A DNA stretch of 64,000 nucleotides from Chryseobacterium sp. Leaf180 (GTDB lineage: Bacteria; Bacteroidota; Bacteroidia; Flavobacteriales; Weeksellaceae), in the NCBI RefSeq assembly GCF_001424585.1, contig NZ_LMPJ01000012.1, positions 87,054 through 151,053 on the forward strand. The letters are read 5' to 3'. The notes under the pieces are model-generated. The model made no database searches, was not told where the DNA came from, and worked only from the letters and a program-made list of their open reading frames with translations. The translations under genes were made by a program, and so were the position numbers. Below, piece after piece: positions 8,742 through 17,163 of this stretch (its first letter is position 1; every line of letters starts with the position of its first letter).

Positions 8742-9176
8742 ATGAAAAAACTTTTTACTAAATATCTGTTTTTCGTATTTCTACTGCCGGTTTTAATATT
8801 CATCGTAGCTTATTTTTTTGGAACGAAAACAGAAGGTGAAATACAAACTTGGGGAGTCAATGAAACTATTAATTTTGGAATAGATTTTAATGCAATTTTG
8901 AGTAATCCCGTTTATACAATATCAAGTTTCTATTTATCATATGTGATATATCTTTTTGGTTATTTTATCATATTTATAACAGGTAGACGTACTAATTTCC
9001 TTTACTCTATAATAAACCTTCTTGTATTTATGGCAAACTATTATTTCCTTTACATTGATACAGTAAGCAAAATCCTTATTCCAATAAGTTTTATTGGTAT
9101 TATAATTTTCATTTTAAATATCTTTAAAACCATAAAAAAGCCATCAACTATCAACCAACAACTATCACCTAAGTAA
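8742..9176 (+). CDS. Small integral membrane protein coupled to hutU
   Basis: The 144-residue product has four predicted membrane helices (about 8-27, 55-80, 85-103 and 108-128) and a polar C-terminus; I recognise no family. Its stop codon overlaps the hutU start by one base (TAATG), which implies translational coupling. The last codons (Thr, Ile, Asn, Gln and Pro) lie in a purine-poor CTATCAAC-type stretch that looks like untranslated leader. The true conserved protein therefore probably ends near the last helix. Pairing with urocanate hydratase might suggest a transport or membrane role in histidine use, but this is not established. Confidence 0.65.
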   Translation: MKKLFTKYLFFVFLLPVLIFIVAYFFGTKTEGEIQTWGVNETINFGIDFNAILSNPVYTISSFYLSYVIYLFGYFIIFITGRRTNFLYSIINLLVFMANYYFLYIDTVSKILIPISFIGIIIFILNIFKTIKKPSTINQQLSPK

Positions 9177-11161
9177 TGACTTTCCAACAACAGATACAGC
9201 AAGGGATTCCCACCGAATTACCTCAACCAAAACAATACGATTCCAATATTAATCACGCACCGAAACGTAAAGAAATCCTTTCAGACGAAGAGAAAAAACT
9301 CGCTCTTAAAAACGCTTTACGCTACTTCGAACCTAGATTCCACGCAGAATTATTGCCGGAATTTAAGGAAGAACTCGAGAAATACGGCAGAATTTATATG
9401 TACCGCTTCCGTCCGGATTACGAGATGAAAGCAAGAGACATCGCCGAATATCCCGGGAAATCTAAGCAGGCTAAAGCCATAATGCTGATGATTCAGAACA
9501 ATCTGGATTACGCCGTGGCGCAACATCCGCACGAATTGATTACTTACGGCGGAAACGGTGCGGTGTTCAGCAACTGGGCGCAATATCTTCTGACGATGAA
9601 ATATCTGTCTGAAATGACGGACGAACAAACGTTGACCATGTATTCCGGTCATCCGATGGGATTGTTTCCTTCGCACAAAGATGCACCAAGAGTGGTGGTG
9701 ACCAACGGAATGATGATTCCAAATTATTCCAAGCCGGATGATTGGGAAAAATTCAATGCGCTGGGTGTTTCACAGTACGGACAAATGACGGCCGGATCTT
9801 ATATGTACATCGGTCCGCAGGGAATTGTGCACGGAACAACGATTACCGTTTTGAATGCTTTCAGAAAAATCAATAAAGAACCGAAAGGTGGATTATTCGT
9901 CACTTCCGGTTTAGGTGGAATGTCGGGAGCTCAGCCAAAAGCCGGAAATATCGCAGGTTGCATCACCGTGATTGCAGAAGTGAATCCAAAGATTACCAAA
10001 ATCCGTCACGAGCAGAAATGGGTGAATGAAATCCACGAAAATCTGGATGAATTGGTGGCAAGAGTAAGAAAAGCTCAGGAAAATAAGGAGACAGTTTCAT
10101 TAGCATACCTTGGAAACATCGTCGATATCTGGGAGAAATTTGATGAAGAAAATTTAAGAATAGATATCGGTTCAGACCAGACTTCGCTTCACAATCCCTG
10201 GGCGGGCGGTTATTATCCTGTCGGTCAAAGTTTTGAGGAATCCAATACCATGATGGCAGAAAACCCTGAATTATTCAAAGAAAAAGTTCAGGAAACTTTG
10301 AGAAGGCACGCTTCCGCCATCAACAAACATACAGCAAAAGGAACCTATTTCTTCGATTACGGAAATGCCTTTTTACTCGAAGCTTCCAGAGCCGGAGCTG
10401 ATGTAATGTCGGAAAATCCTACGATTGGAAGAGAATTCAAATACCCATCATACGTTCAGGATATTATGGGGCCGATGTGTTTTGATTATGGTTTCGGGCC
10501 GTTCCGTTGGGTTTGTACCAGCGGAAAACCGGAAGATTTACAGAAAACAGATGAGATTGCCTGCCAGGTTTTAGAGGAAATGATAAAAAATTCTCCCGAA
10601 GAAATTCAGCAGCAGATGAAAGACAATATCCAGTGGATCAAAGGCGCGCAGGAAAACAATCTGGTCGTTGGTTCGCAGGCGAGAATTCTGTACGCCGATG
10701 CAGAAGGCAGAATGAAAATCGCTGAAGCCTTCAACAAAGCCATTGCCAACGGAGAGATCGGAGCGGTGGTTTTGGGAAGAGACCATCACGATGTTTCGGG
10801 GACGGATTCGCCGTACAGGGAGACTTCCAATATTTATGACGGTTCGAGATTTACGGCAGATATGGCGATTCACAATGTGATTGGCGACAGTTTCCGTGGG
10901 GCGACCTGGGTGAGCATTCACAACGGTGGCGGCGTTGGCTGGGGCGAAGTGATCAACGGTGGTTTCGGGATGTTGCTCGATGGTAGCGATGATGCCGACA
11001 GAAGATTAAAATCTATGCTTTTCTGGGACGTCAACAACGGAATTTCAAGACGAAGCTGGGCACGAAATGAAGGTGCAGTTTTCGCGATTAAAAGAGCAAT
11101 GGAAGCTGAGCCAAATTTGAAAGTGACGTTGCCGAATTTTGTGGATGAGAGTTTGTTTTAA
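9176..11161 (+). CDS. hutU: Urocanate hydratase, long form
   Basis: This enzyme catalyses the second step of histidine breakdown, urocanate to imidazolone propionate, using NAD+ as an electrophilic cofactor. The 661-residue length matches the long form shared by Bacteroidota and animals rather than the roughly 560-residue proteobacterial form. Conserved family blocks include 'YGGNGAVFSNWAQYLLTM', 'TSGLGGMSGAQPKA' with its Rossmann-like glycines, 'GSDQTSLHNPWAGGYYP' and 'GRDHHDVSGTDSPYRET'. No other hut genes are in the window, so the pathway is split on the chromosome. The start overlaps the stop of the preceding membrane-protein gene. Confidence 0.95.
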   Translation: MTFQQQIQQGIPTELPQPKQYDSNINHAPKRKEILSDEEKKLALKNALRYFEPRFHAELLPEFKEELEKYGRIYMYRFRPDYEMKARDIAEYPGKSKQAKAIMLMIQNNLDYAVAQHPHELITYGGNGAVFSNWAQYLLTMKYLSEMTDEQTLTMYSGHPMGLFPSHKDAPRVVVTNGMMIPNYSKPDDWEKFNALGVSQYGQMTAGSYMYIGPQGIVHGTTITVLNAFRKINKEPKGGLFVTSGLGGMSGAQPKAGNIAGCITVIAEVNPKITKIRHEQKWVNEIHENLDELVARVRKAQENKETVSLAYLGNIVDIWEKFDEENLRIDIGSDQTSLHNPWAGGYYPVGQSFEESNTMMAENPELFKEKVQETLRRHASAINKHTAKGTYFFDYGNAFLLEASRAGADVMSENPTIGREFKYPSYVQDIMGPMCFDYGFGPFRWVCTSGKPEDLQKTDEIACQVLEEMIKNSPEEIQQQMKDNIQWIKGAQENNLVVGSQARILYADAEGRMKIAEAFNKAIANGEIGAVVLGRDHHDVSGTDSPYRETSNIYDGSRFTADMAIHNVIGDSFRGATWVSIHNGGGVGWGEVINGGFGMLLDGSDDADRRLKSMLFWDVNNGISRRSWARNEGAVFAIKRAMEAEPNLKVTLPNFVDESLF

Positions 11162-11178
11162 AACTTTTTAGATATAGA

Positions 11179-11204
11179 AAAACCTGCTGTGAGGCAGGTT
11201 TTAT
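11179..11204 (+). terminator. Terminator after hutU
   Basis: A 9-bp stem (11179-11187 with 11194-11202) with AAAACCTGC on the 5' arm is followed by a short T-rich stretch, 18 bases after the hutU stop. Confidence 0.85.
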
Positions 11205-11299
11205 CTTTGTATGATAACGCAGATTTATAATTAGTGCTTTGTTTTTTTGCTTACTCACGGATTGAAATCTAAGAAATTGCGATCAGTTTTGTCTTTATT

Positions 11300-11881
11300 T
11301 TAGATTTTACTATCAATAACAAACTCATGAAGAGCTTTAAAAGATTTACATTTGCTTTTAACGATATCGATATCAATTGCTTTAGCAATTAATAAATTAT
11401 GTTTTGTATTTAAATAAATTTTAGAATTGTTTGATGCTTTTTCAATTTCATTACCTAAAACTTCTTTAGGTGATTTTATTGTTTCTGGATGATGATATTT
11501 TTTAGGTGCTTTTCTTAAATTTAAAGCACTTTTTATACCTTTTTCATCAGCTAAAAACCAAGCTTCCATTTCTTCTGTAGGTATGTTTATTAATGTTTTT
11601 GAAATAACAAATGGATGTATACTTTTATGAATTATATCATAAAGATCTTCATATTTATTTCTGTCTAAATCATGAATAAGTATGAGTACTGAGCATCCTC
11701 TTTTTTTTAATTGTGTTGCCCAGTCATCCGCTTTTCTCTTAATTTTCCCACAGCCTCGCCCTACAAAATGTTTAAAACCAATATTATTCTTTCCAGTAAT
11801 TCTCTTAATTAATTCTCTTATTGCTTCAACGTCACTTTCATCTTCAGCAATTATTCCTATTTTCTTTGGTATTTTACTCAT
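11300..11881 (-). CDS. TOPRIM-like (DUF4276-type) protein, partner of the upstream AAA ATPase
   Basis: The 193-residue protein has the layout of a TOPRIM nuclease-like domain. A first strand is followed by acidic 'EDESD' (13-17), and a later strand ends in H70-D-L-D73, the DxD-type metal motif. The block 'TEEMEAWFLAD' at about 102-112 is typical of DUF4276 proteins. Its start codon lies inside the end of the ATPase gene (8-base overlap), so the two are one transcription unit. Split ATPase/TOPRIM pairs are known in phage defence (OLD-family systems; PARIS uses an AAA protein plus a DUF4435 TOPRIM protein). That this pair is a defence system is inference. The locus looks more A+T-rich than its flanks. 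Confidence 0.75.
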   Translation of the reverse strand: MSKIPKKIGIIAEDESDVEAIRELIKRITGKNNIGFKHFVGRGCGKIKRKADDWATQLKKRGCSVLILIHDLDRNKYEDLYDIIHKSIHPFVISKTLINIPTEEMEAWFLADEKGIKSALNLRKAPKKYHHPETIKSPKEVLGNEIEKASNNSKIYLNTKHNLLIAKAIDIDIVKSKCKSFKALHEFVIDSKI

Positions 11882-13091
11882 GATCTAGTCCTCCTTCTTT
11901 CCAATATTCACCTAAATTTCCTGCTTCTTCTAAATAAGACTTTAAGGCTTCATAATCATTCTTTGACAAAGCTTTATCTAAAGGTTTAGCAACTGTGCCT
12001 TTAAGTAAATTTTTTGTAACAATAATTAAATTTTCAGGTCTTAATCTATCTAATACAAAGTCAGAATGAGTGCTAATTATAATTTGTTTCTTTTTAGATT
12101 GCACCGAAATCAATGAAATAATACTATTAAGTAATCCATGATGAACACAAACTTCTGGTTCTTCAATTAATAATAACTCATTTTCATCAGTAAGAATATA
12201 AAATATTAATGCAAGAGTTTTAAAAGTACCTTCAGAAAGCTGATTTGGTGAAAGTTCAATGCTGTCTATGGTTATATACGGTATTATTAACTGTCTATTC
12301 CTTTCAATGCGTTTTATTTTACCTCCAGATTTAACTTCATAAGAGCTTGATGGCATATCATATTCAGCAAATGTAATATTATCTATTATTCCAATTCCGT
12401 CTTTATTAACAGTAGATATAAATTTATTAAACTCTTTGTTATTATTTTTAAATTTTATATACAAATCATTTAGAAATTTTTCATGTTGGAGATTAAAGCG
12501 ACTATTTCTATAAGGTCTATTTTCATCCAGTTCAAATGAAATCGGACATTTTGAAGGATCAGAAAACTGACTTGCGCTGTAATAACTTATTTTGTTAAAA
12601 AAATCTCTAATTGGATATATCGCATTAATTTGCGATTCTGTCAGATTAGGAAATTTGAAATACTTTGTCAATAAAAAGTTATTTTCTTTTGACTTAAATT
12701 CATGTATATATTTAAATAATTCAAGTGGTATTTCAACCCATCTTTTATTACCTGTTATTTCAAAAAAATTGAATTTCAAGGTAGAATCTAATACTTCGTC
12801 ATTATTTCGATCGTCTGTTTCGTATCGTAAAGTAGCTTTTACTTTTATAGCATGTTCGTTGACTTTATAATCAAGAGAAATTTCAGCTAGTGAACCTGAA
12901 ATGTTTTTTTGTTTAAGTTCAGGGATTTTATAAGTTTCCTTTAATTTTTTAAGGAGAAGTAAACCATTTAGTATATTAGTTTTTCCAGCGCCATTTATTC
13001 CAATTAAGCACATCAAATTCTGATTTAAGTCGAGATTTGTTTTAAGGCACGACCGATAATTACTAACTTCAAATTTTGTAAGTTTTATCAT
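11874..13091 (-). CDS. AAA family ATPase (ABC/SMC-type), OLD- or AriA-like
   Basis: This is a 405-residue ATPase with ABC/SMC-type head motifs: Walker A 'GINGAGKT' at 31-38, ABC signature-like 'LSEGTFK' at 285-291, Walker B 'LLLIEEPE' at 307-314, and a switch histidine in 'STHSD' at 340-344. The opening 'KLTKFEVSNYRSC' is the RecF/OLD-type first strand. It lacks its own C-terminal nuclease domain; that function is probably supplied by the overlapping TOPRIM gene downstream. The length and pairing resemble the ATPase subunits of two-gene OLD-family defence systems. It leads the operon, and codon third positions look more A/T-rich than in surrounding genes, consistent with acquisition. Confidence 0.85.
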   Translation of the reverse strand: MIKLTKFEVSNYRSCLKTNLDLNQNLMCLIGINGAGKTNILNGLLLLKKLKETYKIPELKQKNISGSLAEISLDYKVNEHAIKVKATLRYETDDRNNDEVLDSTLKFNFFEITGNKRWVEIPLELFKYIHEFKSKENNFLLTKYFKFPNLTESQINAIYPIRDFFNKISYYSASQFSDPSKCPISFELDENRPYRNSRFNLQHEKFLNDLYIKFKNNNKEFNKFISTVNKDGIGIIDNITFAEYDMPSSSYEVKSGGKIKRIERNRQLIIPYITIDSIELSPNQLSEGTFKTLALIFYILTDENELLLIEEPEVCVHHGLLNSIISLISVQSKKKQIIISTHSDFVLDRLRPENLIIVTKNLLKGTVAKPLDKALSKNDYEALKSYLEEAGNLGEYWKEGGLDHE

Positions 13092-13495
13092 ATATTGGTT
13101 ATTAGTTTTTTAGTGTTATTATCATCAAATATATTAAAAACATCCAATAATTGATTACGTTTTCCCGTAAAGATGAAGGATCACTATTTGAGATAATTAT
13201 TAAACTCAATTTCTTAATGTTGTGAAGCGTTATATTTATTATACATTAACACCACAACTGCGAAAAACTTTCGCAGAACCTTACAAACACCCTTAAAACA
13301 TCTTTCCTGCATCCGCATTTTCTTTAAAACAATCTTGTTTGTAACCTCCTGCAATTGCAGGAAGTCTCCAGCAAGTTGCGGGGAGCTTCATGCAACTGCA
13401 TTTTATTTCCCACAAAATGTTTTAAACTAAATGTACAATTATTTATATTTTTTTTGAGTAATTAATACATTTTTAACAAATAAACACATTAAACG
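13092..13495. other. 404-base intergenic stretch with a short hairpin and a 21-bp-period repeat remnant
   Basis: No gene is visible. It contains an 8-bp perfect hairpin at 13258-13276 (CTGCGAAA with TTTCGCAG, three-base loop) and three degenerate 21-base units at 13334-13396. The rest is A/T-rich and separates two divergently oriented genes, so it must hold both promoters. Confidence 0.6.
13334..13396. repeat. Degenerate 21-bp-period repeat, three units
   Basis: Units begin at 13334, 13355 and 13376. They share a GCAA core at their right end and a CTCC or CTTC block seven to ten bases before it. The period equals that of the arrays at 23.9 and 41.4 kb, but similarity to them is weak, so relatedness is a guess. 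Confidence 0.4.
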
Positions 13496-14194
13496 ATGAA
13501 AATTTCATTAGTGAGACTGAGCACTAAAGACCTTGCGACTTTGGCTCAAAGAATTCTCAACACCATTCAGTCAGGAAAATATCCTGTGATTTCCAACCAT
13601 CCGCTCACTGCGACGCTGCAGAGTTCGTACGCCGAATATGATGAGGTGTATACCAAGCAGATCTACAGCGGAAAAGGAAAAGATGTCGCCACGGCAGACC
13701 ATGAAAGAGATGTCGCCTATACCAGTTTCAAAGCTTTTCTGGATGGATACCGAAAGCTACAGTCGGCACCCCATTCTCAGTCGGCGGAAGATCTGTACGG
13801 TATTTTTAAAACTTTCGGACTGGATCTTGACCGCCTCAGCTATTCGTCCCAAACCGCTCAGATGACCAAGCTGATTGAGGCATTGGAAAGTCCGGAAAAC
13901 CAACAGAAAATTGCGCTTCTTGCTGTGAACACCGCCTTCACCGATATGAAAACGAAGCATGAAGATTTTGAAGCGCAGTTCGCGGATCAGGCAGAAGCCA
14001 ATGCCGACCTGAGAAATATGACGAGTGCCTCCGCCATCCGTAAAGATCTGGAGAAAAACCTCAAAACATATCTCAATTTGCTGACGGCGATGCAGGATGT
14101 TCCGGGTTGGGAACTGCTCTATAATGATACGAATGAATTGGTGAAAGCCGCCAAAAATTCGGAAGTCAAGAAGAAGGAAGAAGAGCCTTTGTAG
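13496..14194 (+). CDS. DUF6261 family protein
   Basis: This is a 232-residue, highly helical, charged, soluble protein without signal peptide or membrane segment, matching the DUF6261 family of Bacteroidota (no known function). It opens with 'ISLVRLSTKDLATLAQRI' and has two helical halves: one around 'SYAEYDEVY...RDVAYTSFKAFLDGY' and one around 'LAVNTAFTDMKTKHEDFEAQF'. This suggests an internal duplication. The C-terminus is a Lys/Glu tail. It lies between the AAA/TOPRIM pair and the DUF559 element, with a 21-bp-period repeat upstream. An architecturally similar gene at 41810-42544 also sits beside a repeat array and a defence-like cassette. Confidence 0.75.
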   Translation: MKISLVRLSTKDLATLAQRILNTIQSGKYPVISNHPLTATLQSSYAEYDEVYTKQIYSGKGKDVATADHERDVAYTSFKAFLDGYRKLQSAPHSQSAEDLYGIFKTFGLDLDRLSYSSQTAQMTKLIEALESPENQQKIALLAVNTAFTDMKTKHEDFEAQFADQAEANADLRNMTSASAIRKDLEKNLKTYLNLLTAMQDVPGWELLYNDTNELVKAAKNSEVKKKEEEPL

Positions 14195-14212
14195 AAAGGA
14201 TAGTGAACCGAA

Positions 14213-14300
14213 GAAACAAAATTTGCCTCTGTTGAATCGCTAATTGGAGGAATGAAATTCGCCTTTGCTGAATTGTGAATCGAAGGAACGAAATTCCCCT
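14213..14300 (+). repeat. Degenerate direct repeat of about 36 bases
   Basis: Three successive segments begin with A/GAGGAAYGAAATT-like or GAAGAAACAAAATT sequence (near 14213, 14248 and 14284). They lead into GCCTYTG...GAAT and run directly into the left inverted repeat of the DUF559 element. It looks like partial duplication of the repeat edge. Confidence 0.4.
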
Positions 14301-14347
14301 CCTTTGGAGGGGTGGCAAAAATTGAAAATTTTTGACGGGGTGGTTTT
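14291..14347 (+). repeat. Left inverted repeat of the DUF559 element
   Basis: It contains the hairpin CCCCTCC-TTT-GGAGGGG (14296-14312), then GTGGC, an A/T-rich palindrome, and GACGGGGTGGTT (14334-14345). The same blocks occur in reverse order and orientation at 14839-14897. Confidence 0.85.
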
Positions 14348-14370
14348 ATAATCCGCTCCTTTTTTTGTGC

Positions 14371-14790
14371 TCAACTGTAATTCTCTATAATATAATCCTC
14401 CAGCTGTTTCAGCGACAGAGCCAAATTTTGTTTCACATCCCAGTCGGTAATCCTGAAAACTTTTAAACCTAAACTTTCGAAATATTTTGTTCGTTCCAGA
14501 TCATAATTTATTTTATGATCATGATTCCACCCGTCAATTTCTATAATTAGTCCTAAAGTTTTTACATAAAAACCGACAATATAATTTCCGATAATTCTTT
14601 GCCGGTCGAAGTCGATTTGGTGAAACGTTTTATTGCGAACGGCTTTCCAGAAAATGACTTCAGATAAAATACCGAGTTTTCTTTTTTCCTTTGTCAAGGC
14701 TTTAAGATGAGGATTGTAGGGTAGATTTTCAACAAAATTGCGGTAGATAATAATCCCGTTGATTTGGGTGAGAATTTCTTTTTCAGGCAT
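14371..14790 (-). CDS. DUF559 endonuclease-domain protein
   Basis: A 139-residue protein of the DUF559 family, which has the restriction-endonuclease-like fold related to very-short-patch-repair nucleases. The core motifs are visible: 'LSEVIFWKAVRNK', 'QIDFDRQRIIGNYIVGFYV' with D in the strand, 'LIIEIDGWNHD' with the catalytic-type E-x-D, and the closing 'VFRITDWDV'. The start at 14790 is supported by the family's usual length. The gene lies inside a pair of 55-base inverted repeats with the same sequence blocks, an arrangement that recalls self-spreading repeat/nuclease units. DNA cutting by this protein is not demonstrated for the family. Confidence 0.85.
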   Translation of the reverse strand: MPEKEILTQINGIIIYRNFVENLPYNPHLKALTKEKRKLGILSEVIFWKAVRNKTFHQIDFDRQRIIGNYIVGFYVKTLGLIIEIDGWNHDHKINYDLERTKYFESLGLKVFRITDWDVKQNLALSLKQLEDYIIENYS

Positions 14791-14838
14791 AAGTGTTTTT
14801 TATGAAGATAGACATTTTCCGTTATGTGAAAAAATCTG

Positions 14839-14897
14839 AACCACCCCGTCATAAATTCTGCGAATTTCTGCCACCCCTCCACAGGAGGGGAATTTTT
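14839..14897 (-). repeat. Right inverted repeat of the DUF559 element
   Basis: Read on the minus strand it gives AAATTCCCCTCC, a short loop, GGAGGGGTGGC, an A/T-rich centre and GACGGGGTGGTT. This matches the left repeat at 14291-14347 with only a few differences in the loop and centre. Confidence 0.85.
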
Positions 14898-14965
14898 GCC
14901 TGTAATATTCAAGTTTTGATATTTTTCAATCACAATCTCTATATTTGAATTTAATTAAAAATGAC

Positions 14966-15646
14966 ATGAAATCAGTAGAAGAAATTCTGGAAAATCAGCA
15001 GAATGTGTATGTGATCGATTCAGATATTGTGTACGGGAAGTATATGCCAATTGATCTGTCGGCGGCGCATACCGATACGCTGGAACTTGATCTTACGGAT
15101 GCCGAAGCATTTGAACATTTTGTGGAAGATCATCTTGCAAAAAGCCATGCACAAGTAGCTTTCGGTGGGTATCTCGAAAAACGGAATTTGTATAAAAGAA
15201 GTGACAATTTCAACAGCGAAAATACAGACGAACGAAACATTCATCTCGGAATCGATTTGTGGATCAAAGCCGGAACTTCGGTTCTCAGTGCGCTGGATGG
15301 TACCATTCACAGTTTTCAGAACAATACATTATTGGGCGACTATGGTCCAACAATTATTTTGCAGCATGAGATAGAAAACGTTACGTTTTATACTTTGTAC
15401 GGACATTTAAGCCTCGAGAGTCTTGATGGAAAACGGGAAGGACAATCCGTGAAAAAAGGGGAGAAGATTGCCGAACTGGGAAAACCGCCTGTGAATGGTG
15501 ATTATGCGCCGCATCTTCATTTTCAGATCATCAAAGATATTCAAAATAAAAAAGGAGATTACCCCGGCGTTTGCAGTCAAAAAGATCTTGATTTTTATAG
15601 AGAAAACTGTCCGGATCCGAATCTATTACTGAAAATCAACGGTTAA
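14966..15646 (+). CDS. Cytoplasmic-looking M23 family (lysostaphin-type) peptidase
   Basis: A 226-residue protein with an intact M23 core: H93 and D97 in 'IHLGIDLW', H147 in 'YGHLSL' and H183-L-H185 in 'APHLHFQI'. It has no signal peptide, unlike the M23 protein at 3660. The N-terminal 85 residues ('YVIDSDIVYGKYMPIDLS') match a group of M23 proteins found in Bacteroidota, and in some organisms fused to aminotransferase domains. The substrate may therefore not be cell wall. I chose the ATG at 14966 over an upstream TTG (14945) because the conserved segment begins right after it. Confidence 0.82.
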   Translation: MKSVEEILENQQNVYVIDSDIVYGKYMPIDLSAAHTDTLELDLTDAEAFEHFVEDHLAKSHAQVAFGGYLEKRNLYKRSDNFNSENTDERNIHLGIDLWIKAGTSVLSALDGTIHSFQNNTLLGDYGPTIILQHEIENVTFYTLYGHLSLESLDGKREGQSVKKGEKIAELGKPPVNGDYAPHLHFQIIKDIQNKKGDYPGVCSQKDLDFYRENCPDPNLLLKING

Positions 15647-15737
15647 AATTTCGAAAAAAAAGATTTGAAAAACAATCAGAAGAATTTAATGAATGTTCAT
15701 TATTAGATAAGATCATTCCATTCAAAAATATATAAAA

Positions 15738-17075
15738 ATGAATCAATTGCTGCTGTCAGTTTTGCTGTTTTTGCCGATACTCAGTTTTGCGCAAGATAAA
15801 CTTGAGGGAAACTTTCACCGTGAATACGGGATTTTCACGACGGTACATGAAGACCGCAAGTATTTTGTTGATCAGTTTAAATATGGACAGGGCGTTTTTT
15901 ACGATGCTTTAAACCTTAGTTCGGTCACGCATTATGATAACAACAGCGAGGTCGAAAGCTACAGCCCGTGCGGACTGATCGATTCTACCGGTAAGGTTTT
16001 ACTGAAACAGGCGTATGATAAAATCAGCATCGTTAACAGTCATGTGGTGAGACTTACAAAGGATAAAAAACACTGGCTGTATGATACGCGCCTGAAAAAA
16101 GATATTTCTAAAAAATACAATGTGATCTCCTATTTTCAGGACAGAAATATCACGCTGACCAGTGAAGGAAATCTTTACGGTCTGATCGATCTTGCAGGAA
16201 ACGAAATCCTTAAATGTGAGTATACTATACTTTCACCTTATGACAAAGACGTTATTATCGCAAAAAAAGATGAATTTTATGGCTGTTTTACAGTCGGTGG
16301 TGAACTTTTACTTCCGTTCATTTATAAAGACATGAGCGCCAGCGGTCATTATATTTTTGCTAAAAAAGATGACGGCGTAGAGGTTTATGATAAGAAGGGA
16401 AAAATGGCTGTCTTCTTTAATTCTAAACGGGTAAAAGAACTTACTGAAAATATACTTGCCGTAGAAGAGCATGGCCGAACGTATATGTATGATCTTAAAA
16501 ATAATAAAAGAATATCAACTGAAACGTATCTTGAAATTGCCGATTCAGATTTTGACAGAAACAGAGATATTCATTTTTTGGTCTTCGAAAAAGACGGGCT
16601 TTACAGCTTGAAATCAGGATTTATCAATGTTCAGGGCGATATTGTGCTGCCGGTAGATTACAAAATAGGGAACTTCAGAGAAGGTTTTGCATCCATAGGG
16701 AAAGATGAGCGATATGGTTTTATAGATGAAAACAAAAAGATTGTCGTTCCGCTGATGTTCGACAGAGTCTGGAATTTATTTGACGGCACAGCCAAAGCGA
16801 TTTATCAGGGTAAAAACGTTTATATTGACACTAAAGGAAAAATCTTGTTTGAATCTGACATCAATCCTGAAACGATGAAAGAAAACATGGGTTTTTTCTT
16901 CGAAGGAATGGCCGTTAAAACTAAAAACGGAAAATCCGGTTTTGTAGACCGTTCAGGAAGAGAAATTATTCCGCTCCTTTATGATAATGTTCACGCGTTC
17001 AGAAACGGTGCAGCTTTGGTTTCAAAAGATCAGACGTATTTTTTTATCGATAAAAAAGGAAAAAGAATCGAATAA
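15738..17075 (+). CDS. Secreted WG-repeat protein
   Basis: A 445-residue protein with a signal peptide ending at 'LSFAQ' (about residue 19). The rest is a series of WG-like repeats, each with a core of the type 'YGFIDENKKIVVPLMFD', 'SGFVDRSGREIIPLLYD' or 'YGLIDLAGNEILKCEY'. About eight are recognisable. Such repeats probably form a beta-propeller or solenoid used for binding; no enzyme activity is expected. It stands alone with a hairpin terminator after it. The exported location suggests a surface or periplasmic binding role, but the ligand is unknown. Confidence 0.85.
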   Translation: MNQLLLSVLLFLPILSFAQDKLEGNFHREYGIFTTVHEDRKYFVDQFKYGQGVFYDALNLSSVTHYDNNSEVESYSPCGLIDSTGKVLLKQAYDKISIVNSHVVRLTKDKKHWLYDTRLKKDISKKYNVISYFQDRNITLTSEGNLYGLIDLAGNEILKCEYTILSPYDKDVIIAKKDEFYGCFTVGGELLLPFIYKDMSASGHYIFAKKDDGVEVYDKKGKMAVFFNSKRVKELTENILAVEEHGRTYMYDLKNNKRISTETYLEIADSDFDRNRDIHFLVFEKDGLYSLKSGFINVQGDIVLPVDYKIGNFREGFASIGKDERYGFIDENKKIVVPLMFDRVWNLFDGTAKAIYQGKNVYIDTKGKILFESDINPETMKENMGFFFEGMAVKTKNGKSGFVDRSGREIIPLLYDNVHAFRNGAALVSKDQTYFFIDKKGKRIE

Positions 17076-17110
17076 TTGAAAGCGATAAATTTTCAAGCTT
17101 TAAAATCATA

Positions 17111-17145
17111 AAAAATGGGCAGTAAAATTAATTTACTGCCCATCT
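17111..17145 (-). terminator. Hairpin terminator between convergent genes
   Basis: A perfect 12-bp stem (17115-17126 with 17132-17143) has a five-base loop. On the minus strand it is followed by a T run, so it best serves the hydrolase gene. It may also stop the WG-repeat gene. Confidence 0.85.
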
Positions 17146-17163
17146 GTTGACTATTTAAAGAAA

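Noticed and set aside
11300..11881. Retron or Gabija system
   Set aside because: No reverse transcriptase, msr/msd or UvrD-like helicase (GajB) gene is nearby; only an ATPase and a TOPRIM-like protein are present.
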